A DNA stretch of 64,000 nt from Bradyrhizobium australiense (GCF_013114825.1 NZ_JAAVLX010000005.1:62001-126000); one strand, 5' to 3'; shown: positions 48,787 through 58,434, numbered from the stretch's first letter. The notes: generated by a model not told the origin, from the sequence alone. Made by a program: numbers and translations.

Positions 48787-49805
48787 CCGGAAGACAGCCG
48801 CTGGCGTGAGAAGCGGTGCATCAGGAATGCCGTGGCGATGCCGCCGATCGCGAAAAACAGCACTGCGGTTGCCGTCGATGAAGTCATTACCGAGGCGATC
48901 GCCAATGCGGCCAGCAGAATATTGAGCGCGAATACCTCGCCCACCACGCGCGAAACCGAAAAGCCGTTGTCGGTGGCGCGTTGATAGAAGTGGGTGCGAT
49001 GCGCCGCCCAGAACGGCTCGCGTCGCACGACGCGCCGCAGCAGCGTGACGGTCGCGTCGGAGAGATAATAAAGCGGCAACAGTAGCGCCGCTGCCACCTG
49101 CTGGTGCCAGGCTAGTTGCAAGAGACACCAGCCGGCCAAGATGCCGATCGGCAGGCTGCCGACGTCGCCGAGAAAGATTTTCGCCACCGGCCGGTTGAAC
49201 GGGGCAAATCCGAGCATCGCCCCGAACAGCGCCGCGGCGGCGACCATCGTCGACGCCGGAAGCCCGCCGAGCCAGCCAACAAGGACGAGCGCGCCGGTGA
49301 TCGGGACGATCTCGGCGACCGTCATCAGGTCCAGCCCGTCCATGAAATTGACGAGGTTTACGAACCACAGGCCTGCGAGGAACAGCAAGCCGCGCTCGAG
49401 CCAGAGCGGGCAGGCCGGAACGATCCTCACGTTTTCGGGCGCGGCCAAGATCACCGCCGCGACGGCGAGTCCCTGCAGCAATAGCCGCGGCATCACGGGA
49501 ATCGAATCGAGATCATCGCCAAAACCTACGACCGCGATGAACAGCGTCGCGCCGAATACGGCTACGGGGACTTTCATCTCCGCCGTGCCGGCAAAGGCGA
49601 TGACGGCGATGGCCGCGATCAGAGTGGCCGCGATCACCGCGATCCCGCCGCCCTGCGGCGTCGGAATCCGGTGGGAAGAGCGTGCATTCGGTTTGGCCAG
49701 CGCTATGCGCACGAGTAGCGGCCGGATCGCCCAGGTCAGAACGCCCGACAACAACGCCCCCGGCACTGCTGCGGCAAACGACAGCAATAGTTGCGAATTG
49801 GCCAT
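48783..49805 (-). CDS. Undecaprenyl-phosphate sugar-1-phosphate transferase, WecA/WbpL-like
   Basis: A polyprenyl-phosphate sugar-phosphate transferase that starts O-antigen synthesis on undecaprenyl phosphate. About ten membrane helices are visible. Conserved cytoplasmic motifs are the early SSHRIPTPQGGGIAV, the aspartate pair in GFGDDLDSIPVMPR, NFMDGLDLM and FLGDVGSLPIG. The final HxxH-type histidine motif is RTHFYQRA. WecA and WbpL use UDP-GlcNAc and UDP-QuiNAc or FucNAc respectively; proximity to a WbpM-type dehydratase favours the second, as inference. Starts at ATG 49805 on minus. Confidence 0.88.
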   Translation of the reverse strand: MANSQLLLSFAAAVPGALLSGVLTWAIRPLLVRIALAKPNARSSHRIPTPQGGGIAVIAATLIAAIAVIAFAGTAEMKVPVAVFGATLFIAVVGFGDDLDSIPVMPRLLLQGLAVAAVILAAPENVRIVPACPLWLERGLLFLAGLWFVNLVNFMDGLDLMTVAEIVPITGALVLVGWLGGLPASTMVAAAALFGAMLGFAPFNRPVAKIFLGDVGSLPIGILAGWCLLQLAWHQQVAAALLLPLYYLSDATVTLLRRVVRREPFWAAHRTHFYQRATDNGFSVSRVVGEVFALNILLAALAIASVMTSSTATAVLFFAIGGIATAFLMHRFSRQRLSSG

Positions 49806-49832
49806 CCTACCCGCGCGGAAGTTACTCGAAAA

Positions 49833-50792
49833 TTATTTGGAAACCCCGATGGGCACCGTGCCCTGCGCGGCTTTCTCGGCGCTGAAGATCCAGACCAGCC
49901 CGCCGATCGCGCCGACGATGAAGGATACCGCACCATAGAGCAGAGAGATGTTGACGCCCTCGTTGGCCATGAGGCCGGCATAACCGAACGCCAGCCCCAT
50001 GGTGGCCTCGCGGACGCCCCAGCCGGCAATCGAGATCGGCAGCATGGTGATCAGCATGACGGGTGGAACGAGCTGGAAGATCTGGCCGAACATAACGGGG
50101 GCTGCGATCGACTGCACCACACACCAGGCGATGACGACCGCGAGCACATGCACCAGCAACGACAGCACCGCAACTTTCGGGCCGTGCGTGCGGCCGAACA
50201 GCACGCGATTGGCGATCGCCGAACAGGCGTGGATGTGATGGGTGCCCCACCAATGCTTCAGCCATGGCCATTGCAGCCTGCCGAGCAGGAGAAATCCGAG
50301 GCCGCCGGCAAGCGCGGCGAAATCGACAAACAACAATGCCGATCTGCCATGGGGATCGGTGATCAGGCGGTAGCTCCAGGGCAGGCTTGCGACGATGACG
50401 ACCGCGAGCGCGATCAGGCCGATGGCGCGGTCGACGAAGATCGAGTAAGTGGCGGCCCGCCAGCCGGCGCCGTTACGGGCAACCAGCCACAGTCGTACCG
50501 CGTCGCCGCCAATCGAGGAGGGCAGCGTTTGGTTGAAGAAGGTCCCGATCACGTTGAAGCGCATCGCCTGCCTGGTCGGCAGCGGCGCGCCGCATTCCAC
50601 GCCGATCTCGCGCCATCGCAGAACGCCGATGAATATCTGCAGGAACGTCACGGCGATCGCCATGCCGATCCAGCCGAGGCTGGAAACGTCGATGCGGGCG
50701 ATGAGGTCGGCGAGATCGATCTTGCGCAGCGAGAAATACAGCAGCGCGGCCGAGACCAGTATCTTCAGTGTCGTAAGCAGGATTCGGCGCAT
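49833..50792 (-). CDS. Flippase-like integral membrane protein (UPF0104/AglD type)
   Basis: A polytopic protein of the lysylphosphatidylglycerol-synthetase transmembrane family (UPF0104), without the C-terminal catalytic domain of MprF. Landmarks are an N-terminal helix LVSAALLYFSLRKIDL, NQTLPSSIGGDAVRLW with the family's GGD turn, VDRAIGLIALAVVIVASLP, and PISIAGWGVREATMGLAFG. It has about eight helices. It starts at ATG 50792, preceded by GGGCGAG; ATG 50837 would add 15 residues. In envelope loci these proteins are thought to flip lipid-linked sugars. It follows the WecA-like gene's strand, within 30 bp. Confidence 0.82.
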   Translation of the reverse strand: MRRILLTTLKILVSAALLYFSLRKIDLADLIARIDVSSLGWIGMAIAVTFLQIFIGVLRWREIGVECGAPLPTRQAMRFNVIGTFFNQTLPSSIGGDAVRLWLVARNGAGWRAATYSIFVDRAIGLIALAVVIVASLPWSYRLITDPHGRSALLFVDFAALAGGLGFLLLGRLQWPWLKHWWGTHHIHACSAIANRVLFGRTHGPKVAVLSLLVHVLAVVIAWCVVQSIAAPVMFGQIFQLVPPVMLITMLPISIAGWGVREATMGLAFGYAGLMANEGVNISLLYGAVSFIVGAIGGLVWIFSAEKAAQGTVPIGVSK

Positions 50793-50974
50793 CTCGCCCG
50801 TGCCGGGTTTGAGAAGGGGGTGCAAAAAGCGATGCAATTCGGCGCCTTGGTATGGTTTTCAGGCCGATCTGGCAATAGCGGGGCTGGTAGGTGTTGCGGC
50901 GGCCCCGGCAACGCAGGTAAAGAGGCTCAGGGACAGAAAATTCAGCCATTTGAGCGGTGCCTTCCAAGGATACG

Positions 50975-51955
50975 ATGCCCGATCAATCCATATTGGTCAC
51001 GGGTGCAGCCGGTTTCATCGGCTTCCACGTTGCGCGCCGTCTGCTGGCCGAAGGACGAATGGTGGTTGGGCTCGACAATCTCAACGACTATTACGACCCG
51101 GCGCTGAAGCGGGCCCGGCTGGACGTTCTGCGCCGGGAGCAGGGTTTTACATTCGAGCAGATTGATCTCGCTGATCGGGCCTCAGTCGAACGCCTCTTCG
51201 CCGAACACCGCTTTGCAAGGGTGGTGCACCTCGCAGCGCAGGCCGGCGTGCGCCATTCGATCGATCATCCGCATGCCTATGTCGATGCCAACCTCACGGG
51301 CTTCGTTAATGTGCTGGAAGGTTGCCGGCATCATGGATGCGGCCATCTGGTCTATGCCTCATCTTCGTCGGTGTACGGCGCCAATACGAAACTACCGTTT
51401 TCGGTGGACGACAAGACCGATCATCCGATCAGCCTCTACGCCGCCACCAAGAAGGCCAATGAGCTGATCGCGCATTCCTACAGCCATCTCTATCGCCTTC
51501 CGGTGACGGGCTTGCGGTTCTTTACCATCTATGGGTCGTGGGGCCGGCCCGATATGGCGGTTTTCCTCTTTACCAAAGCAATCGTGGAGGGCACGCCGAT
51601 CCGGCTATTTAACCATGGCAGGATGCGGCGCGACTTTACCTATATCGACGATGCGACGCGCGCCGTGTTACGGCTGGTTGACCAGGCACCCGGCGACGCC
51701 GCCGGGGCGCCAGCAAAAGTTTACAATGTCGGCAACAATCGTCCGGAAGAGCTGACGCATGTGGTAGCAGTTCTGGAACAGGCGCTGGGCCGCGCGGCGA
51801 TCAAGGAGATGCTGCCGATGCAGCCCGGAGACGTGATCGAGACCTTCGCCGATGTCGCGGAACTGACGCGCGACACCGGCTTCACGCCGCAGACCTCGAT
51901 CGAGGACGGGCTTGCTGATTTTGTCGCCTGGTATCGTGACTACTACAGGATTTGA
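50975..51955 (+). CDS. UDP-glucuronate 4-epimerase-like (LspL/CapI type)
   Basis: An extended SDR epimerase likely converting UDP-glucuronate to UDP-galacturonate. NAD binding is by VTGAAGFIGFHVARRLL. The following DNLNDYYDPALKRARL and HLAAQAGVRHSIDHP are hallmarks of the GAE/CapI group. The catalytic pair is in LYAATKKANEL. ATG 50975 has AAGGA 4 bp upstream, so I prefer it to GTG 50957. Galacturonate is a known component of rhizobial LPS, which suits the neighbours. Its stop lies 7 bp before manC. Confidence 0.88.
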   Translation: MPDQSILVTGAAGFIGFHVARRLLAEGRMVVGLDNLNDYYDPALKRARLDVLRREQGFTFEQIDLADRASVERLFAEHRFARVVHLAAQAGVRHSIDHPHAYVDANLTGFVNVLEGCRHHGCGHLVYASSSSVYGANTKLPFSVDDKTDHPISLYAATKKANELIAHSYSHLYRLPVTGLRFFTIYGSWGRPDMAVFLFTKAIVEGTPIRLFNHGRMRRDFTYIDDATRAVLRLVDQAPGDAAGAPAKVYNVGNNRPEELTHVVAVLEQALGRAAIKEMLPMQPGDVIETFADVAELTRDTGFTPQTSIEDGLADFVAWYRDYYRI

Positions 51956-51962
51956 GACGCCG

Positions 51963-53375
51963 ATGAACCGACGAATTATTCCCCTGATCATGTGCGGCGG
52001 CGCGGGAACCCGACTGTGGCCGGCCTCGCGCGAGGTTCACCCCAAGCAGTTCCTGTCCTTGTTCGGGGCGCGCTCGACATTTCAGGACACGCTGTTGCGG
52101 GTTTCCGATATTGACCTGTTCGAACGGCCCATCATCATCACCAACAACGCGTATCGCTTCATGGTGATCGAGCAACTGGCGGAGATCGGGCTGGAAGCCG
52201 ACGTGCTGCTCGAACCAATGCGGCGCGATTCCGGGCCGGCGATAGCGGCCGGAGCTGCCTTTGCGCAAACGCGCGACAAGGACGCCATCGTGCTGGCGCT
52301 CGCCGCCGACCACGTGGTACGCGACACGCCTGCATTCCTCGCCGCCTGCCACGAGGGGTTGGCAGCGGCGGAAGCCGGGCACATCGTGACGTTCGGCGTG
52401 CAGCCCGAACGCGCCGCCACCGAATATGGCTATATCAATCCCGGCGAGGTCATTTCCGGCAAGATTCGCGCGGTCGCGAAGTTCGTCGAGAAGCCCGATC
52501 CTGCGACCGCGGCTGACTATGTCAAGTCAGGCTATCTTTGGAACAGCGGCAACTTCATGTTCCGTGCTGCCGTGCTGTCGGATGAGTATCGCAAGGTCGA
52601 TGCCGACAGCGTGACGGCCGTCAGCGATGCGGTGGCGAAGGCGGGCACCGACCTTGGCTTCGTCAAGCTCGACGAGGCCGCTTTCGGATCGGCGAAGTCT
52701 ATCTCGATCGACTATGCCGTGATGGAGAAGACCTCGCGTGCTGCGGTCGTGCCGGTCGCGTGCGGCTGGTCCGATGTCGGTTCCTGGCATGCGGTGTGGG
52801 AATTGTCTGGTAAGGACAGCGAGGGCAACGCGGCGCGCGGCGCAGCCGTGTTCGAGGATTCCCGCAATTGCAACGTATCGACCGATCGCGCGCTGGTCGC
52901 GCTCGAAGGCGTCGACGATCTGGTGGTGGTCGCAACGCAGGACGCCGTGCTGGTCTCGAGGCAGAAGGATGCCAACGGGCTGAAGCGGCTGGTCGCGAAA
53001 TTGAAGACGGTGGCGCCGCAGGTGACGGAAGACCACATCAGGGTGCATCGGCCCTGGGGGTCCTATCAGTCGGTCGACAATGGCGATCGGCATCAGGTCA
53101 AGCGCATCATCGTCAAGCCGGGCGGGCGGCTGTCGCTGCAGAAGCACCACCACCGCGCCGAGCATTGGATCGTGGTGCGTGGCACGGGGCAGGTGACGGT
53201 CAACGAGCTGGTCAAGACCGTGCACGAGAACGAATCGATCTACATCCCGATCGGCGCGGTGCACCGGCTGGAAAATCCCGGCAAGATCCAGCTCGAGCTG
53301 ATCGAGGTCCAGACCGGCAGCTATTTCGGCGAGGACGATATCATCCGCATCGAGGACGACTACCAGCGCAGTTGA
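51963..53375 (+). CDS. manC: Mannose-1-P guanylyltransferase / mannose-6-P isomerase
   Basis: A bifunctional type II enzyme that makes GDP-mannose. The nucleotidyltransferase part carries GGAGTRLWPASREVHPKQFL across its opening and FVEKPDPATA. The C-terminal cupin, from about residue 370, carries the isomerase with PGGRLSLQKHHHRAEHW and metal-ligand histidines. The length is 470 residues. ATG 51963 (MNRRIIPLIMCGGAGTR) is used. GDP-mannose would feed an LpsB-like transferase and lipid A mannose. It could equally be called cpsB, algA or xanB. Confidence 0.93.
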   Translation: MNRRIIPLIMCGGAGTRLWPASREVHPKQFLSLFGARSTFQDTLLRVSDIDLFERPIIITNNAYRFMVIEQLAEIGLEADVLLEPMRRDSGPAIAAGAAFAQTRDKDAIVLALAADHVVRDTPAFLAACHEGLAAAEAGHIVTFGVQPERAATEYGYINPGEVISGKIRAVAKFVEKPDPATAADYVKSGYLWNSGNFMFRAAVLSDEYRKVDADSVTAVSDAVAKAGTDLGFVKLDEAAFGSAKSISIDYAVMEKTSRAAVVPVACGWSDVGSWHAVWELSGKDSEGNAARGAAVFEDSRNCNVSTDRALVALEGVDDLVVVATQDAVLVSRQKDANGLKRLVAKLKTVAPQVTEDHIRVHRPWGSYQSVDNGDRHQVKRIIVKPGGRLSLQKHHHRAEHWIVVRGTGQVTVNELVKTVHENESIYIPIGAVHRLENPGKIQLELIEVQTGSYFGEDDIIRIEDDYQRS

Positions 53376-53536
53376 GCCGACCGTAGTTTACCAGGCGGGC
53401 AGTTGTAATTCTTTGAATCAAAACGTGTCCGAAAACCGTCGATCGCGTTCGCCACATCTGTGATGGCGTGCTAGAGAACCGCCGGGGATACTACCGGCGC
53501 AAATCTGCCTGAATTCTGCTTGGGGGTCGACGAATC

Positions 53537-54553
53537 ATGAGTTCCAAAAGGTCCGCATTTGATGCGAAGGCCGACGTAAAACGCGGCCTGCGCGTCGGCG
53601 TGGTCGGCGCGGGCGTGATGGGCAGCAACCATGCCCGCGTGCTGGCCGGTCTGCCCGGGGTGACGCTGGTCGGCATCGTCGATCCGTTGCCCGAACACCG
53701 CGCGCGCGCCACCGCGCTCGCCGGCTGCCGCGCCTTCGCCGAGCTCGACGAGCTGTTTGACGAGGGCGTCGATGCCGTGACGATCGCGGCGCCGACCCAT
53801 CTCCATCACGAGATTGCGCTCGCCTGCATCACCCGCAACATCCACATCCTGGTCGAGAAGCCGGTGGCTTCAACCGTCGAGGAAGGGCAGGACATCGTCA
53901 ATGCCGCGCGCAGCGCCGGCGTGACGCTGATGGTCGGCCATGTCGAGCGCTTCAATCCGGCGGTCGCCGCGATCAAGCAGGCGATCTCGGGCGAGGACAT
54001 TCTTTCGATCGGCATCACCCGCGTCGGTCCGTTCCCGCCGCGCATGTCAAATGTCGGCGTCGTGATCGATCTCGCCGTGCACGATATCGACCTGATCCGC
54101 TGGTTCACCGAGTCCGATATCGTCGAGGTGCAGCCGCAGCTTTCCAGCGCAGTCGCCGAGCGCGAGGACATCGCGCTCTTGCAATTCCGCACCGCCTCCG
54201 GCGTGCTTGCCCATATCAACACCAACTGGCTGACACCGTTCAAGGCGCGCAGCGTCACGGTCGCGACGCGTGGCAAATATGTGATGGGCGATCTCCTGAC
54301 GCGGCAGGTCACGGAGTGCTTCGGCTTCAAGCCCGACGGCAGCTACTCGATGCGGCATCTGCCGGTCGGCCATGACGAACCGCTGCGTGCCGAACTGATC
54401 GCATTTCTCGATGCCGTCCGCACCGGCAATGTGCCGGCGGTTTCCGGCGACGAAGGCGTCGCCAGTCTCGAAATCGCGATCCGCTGCCTCGAGCAGCCCG
54501 CCAAGCCCGCCGCCTCCGCTGTGCGCATGGGGCCGCGCCGCATCGCCGGCTGA
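53537..54553 (+). CDS. Gfo/Idh/MocA oxidoreductase, candidate GnnA (338 aa)
   Basis: An NAD-dependent sugar dehydrogenase with Rossmann motif VGVVGAGVMGSNHARVL. The catalytic-loop sequence HILVEKPVASTVEEG has the family Lys, and the substrate-side helix has VIDLAVHDIDLIRWF. The next gene, 29 bp downstream, is a DegT-family aminotransferase. A dehydrogenase-aminotransferase pair is what GnnA-GnnB use to turn UDP-GlcNAc into UDP-GlcNAc3N, and Bradyrhizobium lipid A contains 2,3-diaminoglucose. The WbpB/WbpE or WlbA/WlbB systems for O-antigen 3-amino sugars are the alternative. Hence the symbol is left open. Confidence 0.85.
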   Translation: MSSKRSAFDAKADVKRGLRVGVVGAGVMGSNHARVLAGLPGVTLVGIVDPLPEHRARATALAGCRAFAELDELFDEGVDAVTIAAPTHLHHEIALACITRNIHILVEKPVASTVEEGQDIVNAARSAGVTLMVGHVERFNPAVAAIKQAISGEDILSIGITRVGPFPPRMSNVGVVIDLAVHDIDLIRWFTESDIVEVQPQLSSAVAEREDIALLQFRTASGVLAHINTNWLTPFKARSVTVATRGKYVMGDLLTRQVTECFGFKPDGSYSMRHLPVGHDEPLRAELIAFLDAVRTGNVPAVSGDEGVASLEIAIRCLEQPAKPAASAVRMGPRRIAG

Positions 54554-54582
54554 ACCTCTCACTCTGATTTCTGCAAGGCTCC

Positions 54583-55734
54583 ATGAACCAGCACATGCGT
54601 CCAGAACCAGTTCCCTTCTATGACCTCGCGTCGCAGCGCCGCCGGCTCGGCGCATCGATTGATGAAGCGATCTCGCGTGTGACGAGCCATTGCCTCTTCA
54701 TCAATGGTCCGGAAGTGGCCGTGCTGGAGAAGGCCTTGGCCGATTTCTGCGGCGCCAAGCATGTCGTGAGTTGCGCAAGCGGGACCGATGCGCTTCTGAT
54801 GGTGTTGATGGCCAAGGAAGTCGGCCCGGGGCACGCCGTCCTGTGTCCGTCATTCACATTCTGCGCGACCGGCGAGGCAGTCGCGCTGACCGGCGCGACG
54901 CCGGTGTTCGTCGACGTCGATGAAGCAACCTTCAATATGGATGCCGCCTCGCTCAAGCGCGGCATCGCGACGGCCAAGCAGCGCGGCCTGAAGCCCCGCG
55001 CCGTGATCCCGGTCGACCTGTTCGGCCAAAGTGCCGACCACGATTCGATTGCCGAAGTTGCCTCGGCCGAAGGCTTGTTCGTGCTCGATGACGCTGCGCA
55101 GGGGTTCGGTGCGAGCTACAAGGGCCGCCGTATCGGCTCTTTGGGACTTGCCACCGCGACCAGTTTCTTCCCGACCAAGCCGCTCGGCTGCTTCGGCGAT
55201 GGCGGCGCCATCTTTACCGATGATGACAAGCTTGCCGAGACGTTGCGCAGCATTCGCGTTCACGGGCAAGGCGCCGACAAATACGACAACGTACGCCTTG
55301 GCTTGACCGGACGTCTCGACACCATGCAGGCGGCGGTGCTGATCGAGAAGCTAAAGATATTTGACGACGAGATCGCGGCGCGCAACCGCGTCGCGGGGCG
55401 CTATGCGCGGGGTCTCGGCAATTTCGTAACGGTGCCGCGGTTGGCTTCCGGATGCGCATCGGTCTGGGCGCAGTATACCATCCGACTGCCGAAGGGGACC
55501 GACCGCGACGGTTTTGCGGCAGCGCTGAAGGCGCAGGGCGTTCCGACGATGGTCTATTATACGAAATCGATGCATCAGCAGACGGCTTACCGAAATTTTC
55601 CGGTTGCAGAGGGCGGGCTTCCAGTGAGCAAAATGCTATCGGACGACGTCATCAGCCTGCCGATTCACGCCTATCTTGACGAGCCGACGCAGGATCGCGT
55701 CATCGAGGCGGTACGCGGCGCGCTTCAGGCATAA
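54583..55734 (+). CDS. DegT/DnrJ/EryC1 aminotransferase, candidate GnnB (383 aa)
   Basis: A PLP-dependent nucleotide-sugar aminotransferase. PLP-binding Asp-Ala is in FVLDDAAQGFGA and the internal aldimine lysine is Lys199 in TSFFPTKPLGCFGDGG. The opening FYDLASQRRRLG and SCASGTDALLMVL are typical. It acts after a 3-keto sugar is formed, so it pairs naturally with the oxidoreductase gene just upstream. In Bradyrhizobium a GnnB role in lipid A 2,3-diaminoglucose synthesis is attractive; a WbpE-like O-antigen role is not excluded. Followed after 95 bp by murJ. Confidence 0.87.
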   Translation: MNQHMRPEPVPFYDLASQRRRLGASIDEAISRVTSHCLFINGPEVAVLEKALADFCGAKHVVSCASGTDALLMVLMAKEVGPGHAVLCPSFTFCATGEAVALTGATPVFVDVDEATFNMDAASLKRGIATAKQRGLKPRAVIPVDLFGQSADHDSIAEVASAEGLFVLDDAAQGFGASYKGRRIGSLGLATATSFFPTKPLGCFGDGGAIFTDDDKLAETLRSIRVHGQGADKYDNVRLGLTGRLDTMQAAVLIEKLKIFDDEIAARNRVAGRYARGLGNFVTVPRLASGCASVWAQYTIRLPKGTDRDGFAAALKAQGVPTMVYYTKSMHQQTAYRNFPVAEGGLPVSKMLSDDVISLPIHAYLDEPTQDRVIEAVRGALQA

Positions 55735-55829
55735 TTCCGAAAAATGGCATTCCGGTTTTCTGACCGAATCATGCCTGAACGGTCAGCTGCCTGATTTCCC
55801 CGTCTCGCGATATGCGCTAGAAGCGGCGC

Positions 55830-57380
55830 ATGCTCAGACGCATCTTCACCGTCGGCGGTTACACGCTACTTTCGCGGTTGACCGGATTCGCGCGCGATAT
55901 CATGCTTGCCGCGATTCTCGGCGCAGGTCCCGTCGCGGACGCGTTTTTCGTGGCGCTGCGCCTGCCCAATCATTTTCGTGCGATCTTCGCCGAAGGCGCC
56001 TTCAATGCCGCCTTCGTGCCGGCCTATGCGCATCTGCACGGCAAGAGCGAAGCGTCGGCAAAGCTGTTCGCCGATCGCATCTTCACGCTGCTGTTTGCCG
56101 CCCAAGTCGTGCTGCTTGTCGTGGCCTGGGTGTTCATGCCGGAAGTGATCGCCATCCTGGCGCCGGGGTTCAAGGACGATCCGGCGCGCGGCGAACTGGC
56201 GATTTCGCTGACGCGGATCACGTTTCCGTATTTGCTGCTGATCACGCTGGTGACGCTGTACGGCGGCATGCTCAACGTGATGCATCGGTTCGCCAGCGCT
56301 GCCGCCGCGCCGATCTTTCTGAACCTGTCGATGATGGCGACGCTGGCACTGGCCGCGTTCTTTCCGGGCGCAGGCTACGCCGCCGCATGGGGCGTTCTGC
56401 TCGCCGGCATCCTTGAATTCGTGCTGCTGGCTGGTGATGCGGCAAGGACCGGAATCCTGCCGAAATTCGCTTCGCTCAAGTTCGACGAAGACGTGCGTGC
56501 GTTCTTTCGGGCGCTGGGGCCTGCGACCATCGGCTCGATGGGAACACAGATCGCGTTGTTCGCGGATACGATCATCGCGACCTTTCTGCCGGCGGGCGCG
56601 CTTTCGGCGCTGTATTACGCCGACCGTCTCAACCAGTTGCCGATCGGCGTGATCGGGATTGCGATCGGCACCGTGCTGCTGCCGGAAATGTCGCGGCGGC
56701 TCACGGCGAACGATATTGCCGGTGCATCAGCCGCGCAGCGGCGGGCGTTCGAATTCTCGCTGCTGTTCTCGGTGCCGTTCGTCGCCGCCTTCCTGACCGT
56801 GCCTGATGTGATCATGCGCGCGATGTTTGCGCGTGGCGCGTTCTCAAAGGCGGATGCGGTGGCCGCCGGCGCCACATTGGCAGCCTACGCAATCGGACTC
56901 ATCCCGTTCGTGACCATCCGCAGTGCGGTGGCGACCTTCTATGCCCGCCACGACACCGCGACGCCCGTGAAGGCGGCGCTGACCGGCGTTGCCGTCAACG
57001 TGGCGCTGAAGCTCGCGTTGATGGGCGCGCTGGCGCAAATCGGCCTGGCGCTCGCCACCGCCATCGGGGCCTGGGTCAATCTTTTGCTGGTGCTCGCCTT
57101 CGCGGTGCGGGCGGGCTATCTCGAACTCGACCGCGCCTGGATCTCGTCGCTGGCCAAATTTGCCGCGGCCGGTGTCGTGCTCGGCGCCGCGCTGTGGGCC
57201 ACCGCGCGATTCGCGAATGTCTATTTCGCGCAAATGCACGTCTTCCGCGAAGAGACCGGGTTGCTGTTGCTGATCGTGACCGGTGCATTCGTGTACGGGG
57301 TCGCGATCCTCCTGCTGTTCGGCAGGGGATGGTTGTTCACGCTGGTTCGCGACCGGCAATCTGCTCGTAAGCGACTGTGA
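55830..57380 (+). CDS. murJ: Lipid II flippase MurJ
   Basis: MurJ (MviN) flips lipid II across the inner membrane for peptidoglycan synthesis. The chain has 516 residues and about 14 hydrophobic helices. Family landmarks are YTLLSRLTGFARDIMLAAILG at the N-terminus (split by the cytoplasmic turn), RLPNHFRAIFAEGAFNAAFVP with the conserved gate residues, and the central RRAFEFSLLFSVPF. ATG 55830 is used. The gene follows the GnnA/GnnB-like pair, separated by 95 bp with no clear terminator. Confidence 0.94.
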   Translation: MLRRIFTVGGYTLLSRLTGFARDIMLAAILGAGPVADAFFVALRLPNHFRAIFAEGAFNAAFVPAYAHLHGKSEASAKLFADRIFTLLFAAQVVLLVVAWVFMPEVIAILAPGFKDDPARGELAISLTRITFPYLLLITLVTLYGGMLNVMHRFASAAAAPIFLNLSMMATLALAAFFPGAGYAAAWGVLLAGILEFVLLAGDAARTGILPKFASLKFDEDVRAFFRALGPATIGSMGTQIALFADTIIATFLPAGALSALYYADRLNQLPIGVIGIAIGTVLLPEMSRRLTANDIAGASAAQRRAFEFSLLFSVPFVAAFLTVPDVIMRAMFARGAFSKADAVAAGATLAAYAIGLIPFVTIRSAVATFYARHDTATPVKAALTGVAVNVALKLALMGALAQIGLALATAIGAWVNLLLVLAFAVRAGYLELDRAWISSLAKFAAAGVVLGAALWATARFANVYFAQMHVFREETGLLLLIVTGAFVYGVAILLLFGRGWLFTLVRDRQSARKRL

Positions 57381-57539
57381 ATACAGAGCAAAACCAAATT
57401 TGGCATATGTGGCCGTATTCGGGCATTTTTGCAACAAGTGCCAGAAAAGCGCCATCCACGGCCGATCAGGGCATGATTGGGGTTCCACACCGCGCTAGAA
57501 CATTACCCAGATTCAACCAGTTCATTTCGAGAGGCTTTC

Positions 57540-58376
57540 ATGCGCGCTTCGATTTTCAAAGCAATTGCGGCTTCCGCTCTCGCAGCCATGGCTGCGACTT
57601 CCGCCGCATCGGCGGCCGATCTTGCGGCGCGTCCCTACACGAAGGCACCTGCGATGGTGGAGCCGATCTATAATTGGACGGGCTTCTATATCGGCGGCAA
57701 CGTCGGGTACAGCTGGGGACGCTCCAGTGACACCTCGACGCTGACCAATGGCGCCGGAACGGTGCTCTTCACCAGCGCCGATCGAGCCAACATGGATGGC
57801 GTGATCGGCGGTGGTCAGATCGGCTATAACTGGCAGGTTCAGAATTGGGTCTGGGGCCTTGAGGCGGACATCCAAGGCTCCGGCCAGAAGGGCGGCCGGG
57901 ACTTCCTCTGCCCGACCGGTGTCTGCACGCCGCCCTTCGGCGTCATCGCCGTTTTCCCGGGACCGGCCGTTCCGGTCAGCCTCGATCAGAAGCTTGAATG
58001 GTTCGGCACAGTCCGTGGACGGGTGGGCGTGCTCGCAACTCCGCGGGTGCTGTTCTACGCCACCGGTGGTCTGGCATACGGAGAAGTGAAAACCACTGAG
58101 ACGATCGGGTTGGTGCCGGTCACTTTCTCAAATTCGGATATCAGGGTCGGATATACAGTCGGCGCAGGTGTCGAGGGCGTCATCGGCGGCAACTGGACTG
58201 CCAAGCTGGAATACCTCTGGGTCGATCTCGGCAGGACGACGGGCTCGTTCGTGACCACGATTCCTGCCTTGGGCGGCGGCGTCCTCACCAGCAACTACAG
58301 CTCTCGCATCACCGACAACATCGTGCGTGTAGGCCTCAACTACAAATTCGGCGGCCCGGTGGTCGCGCAGTATTGA
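57540..58376 (+). CDS. Outer membrane beta-barrel protein, Omp25/RopB type (278 aa)
   Basis: A signal peptide (MRASIFKAIAASALAAMAATSAASAA) is followed by ADLAARPYTKAP and NWTGFYIGGNVGYSWG, the usual opening of alphaproteobacterial Omp25/31-like eight-strand barrels. Aromatic-rich alternating strands continue to the C-terminal VRVGLNYKFGGPVVAQY, which carries the final strand. ATG 57540 has GAGAGG 6 bp upstream; the longer frame to 57477 adds an unlikely leader. A strong terminator follows. It stabilises the outer membrane or contacts a host; no specific role can be read. Confidence 0.9.
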   Translation: MRASIFKAIAASALAAMAATSAASAADLAARPYTKAPAMVEPIYNWTGFYIGGNVGYSWGRSSDTSTLTNGAGTVLFTSADRANMDGVIGGGQIGYNWQVQNWVWGLEADIQGSGQKGGRDFLCPTGVCTPPFGVIAVFPGPAVPVSLDQKLEWFGTVRGRVGVLATPRVLFYATGGLAYGEVKTTETIGLVPVTFSNSDIRVGYTVGAGVEGVIGGNWTAKLEYLWVDLGRTTGSFVTTIPALGGGVLTSNYSSRITDNIVRVGLNYKFGGPVVAQY

Positions 58377-58403
58377 TCTCGGCTTAGCCTTCTCCCCAAA
58401 TCG

Positions 58404-58434
58404 AAAGCCCCGGCATCGTCCGGGGCTTTTTTGT
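58404..58434 (+). terminator. Rho-independent terminator after the Omp gene
   Basis: AAAGCCCCGG, loop CATCGT, CCGGGGCTTT forms a long GC stem followed by TTTTGTT. It lies 28 bases after the stop codon. Confidence 0.9.
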
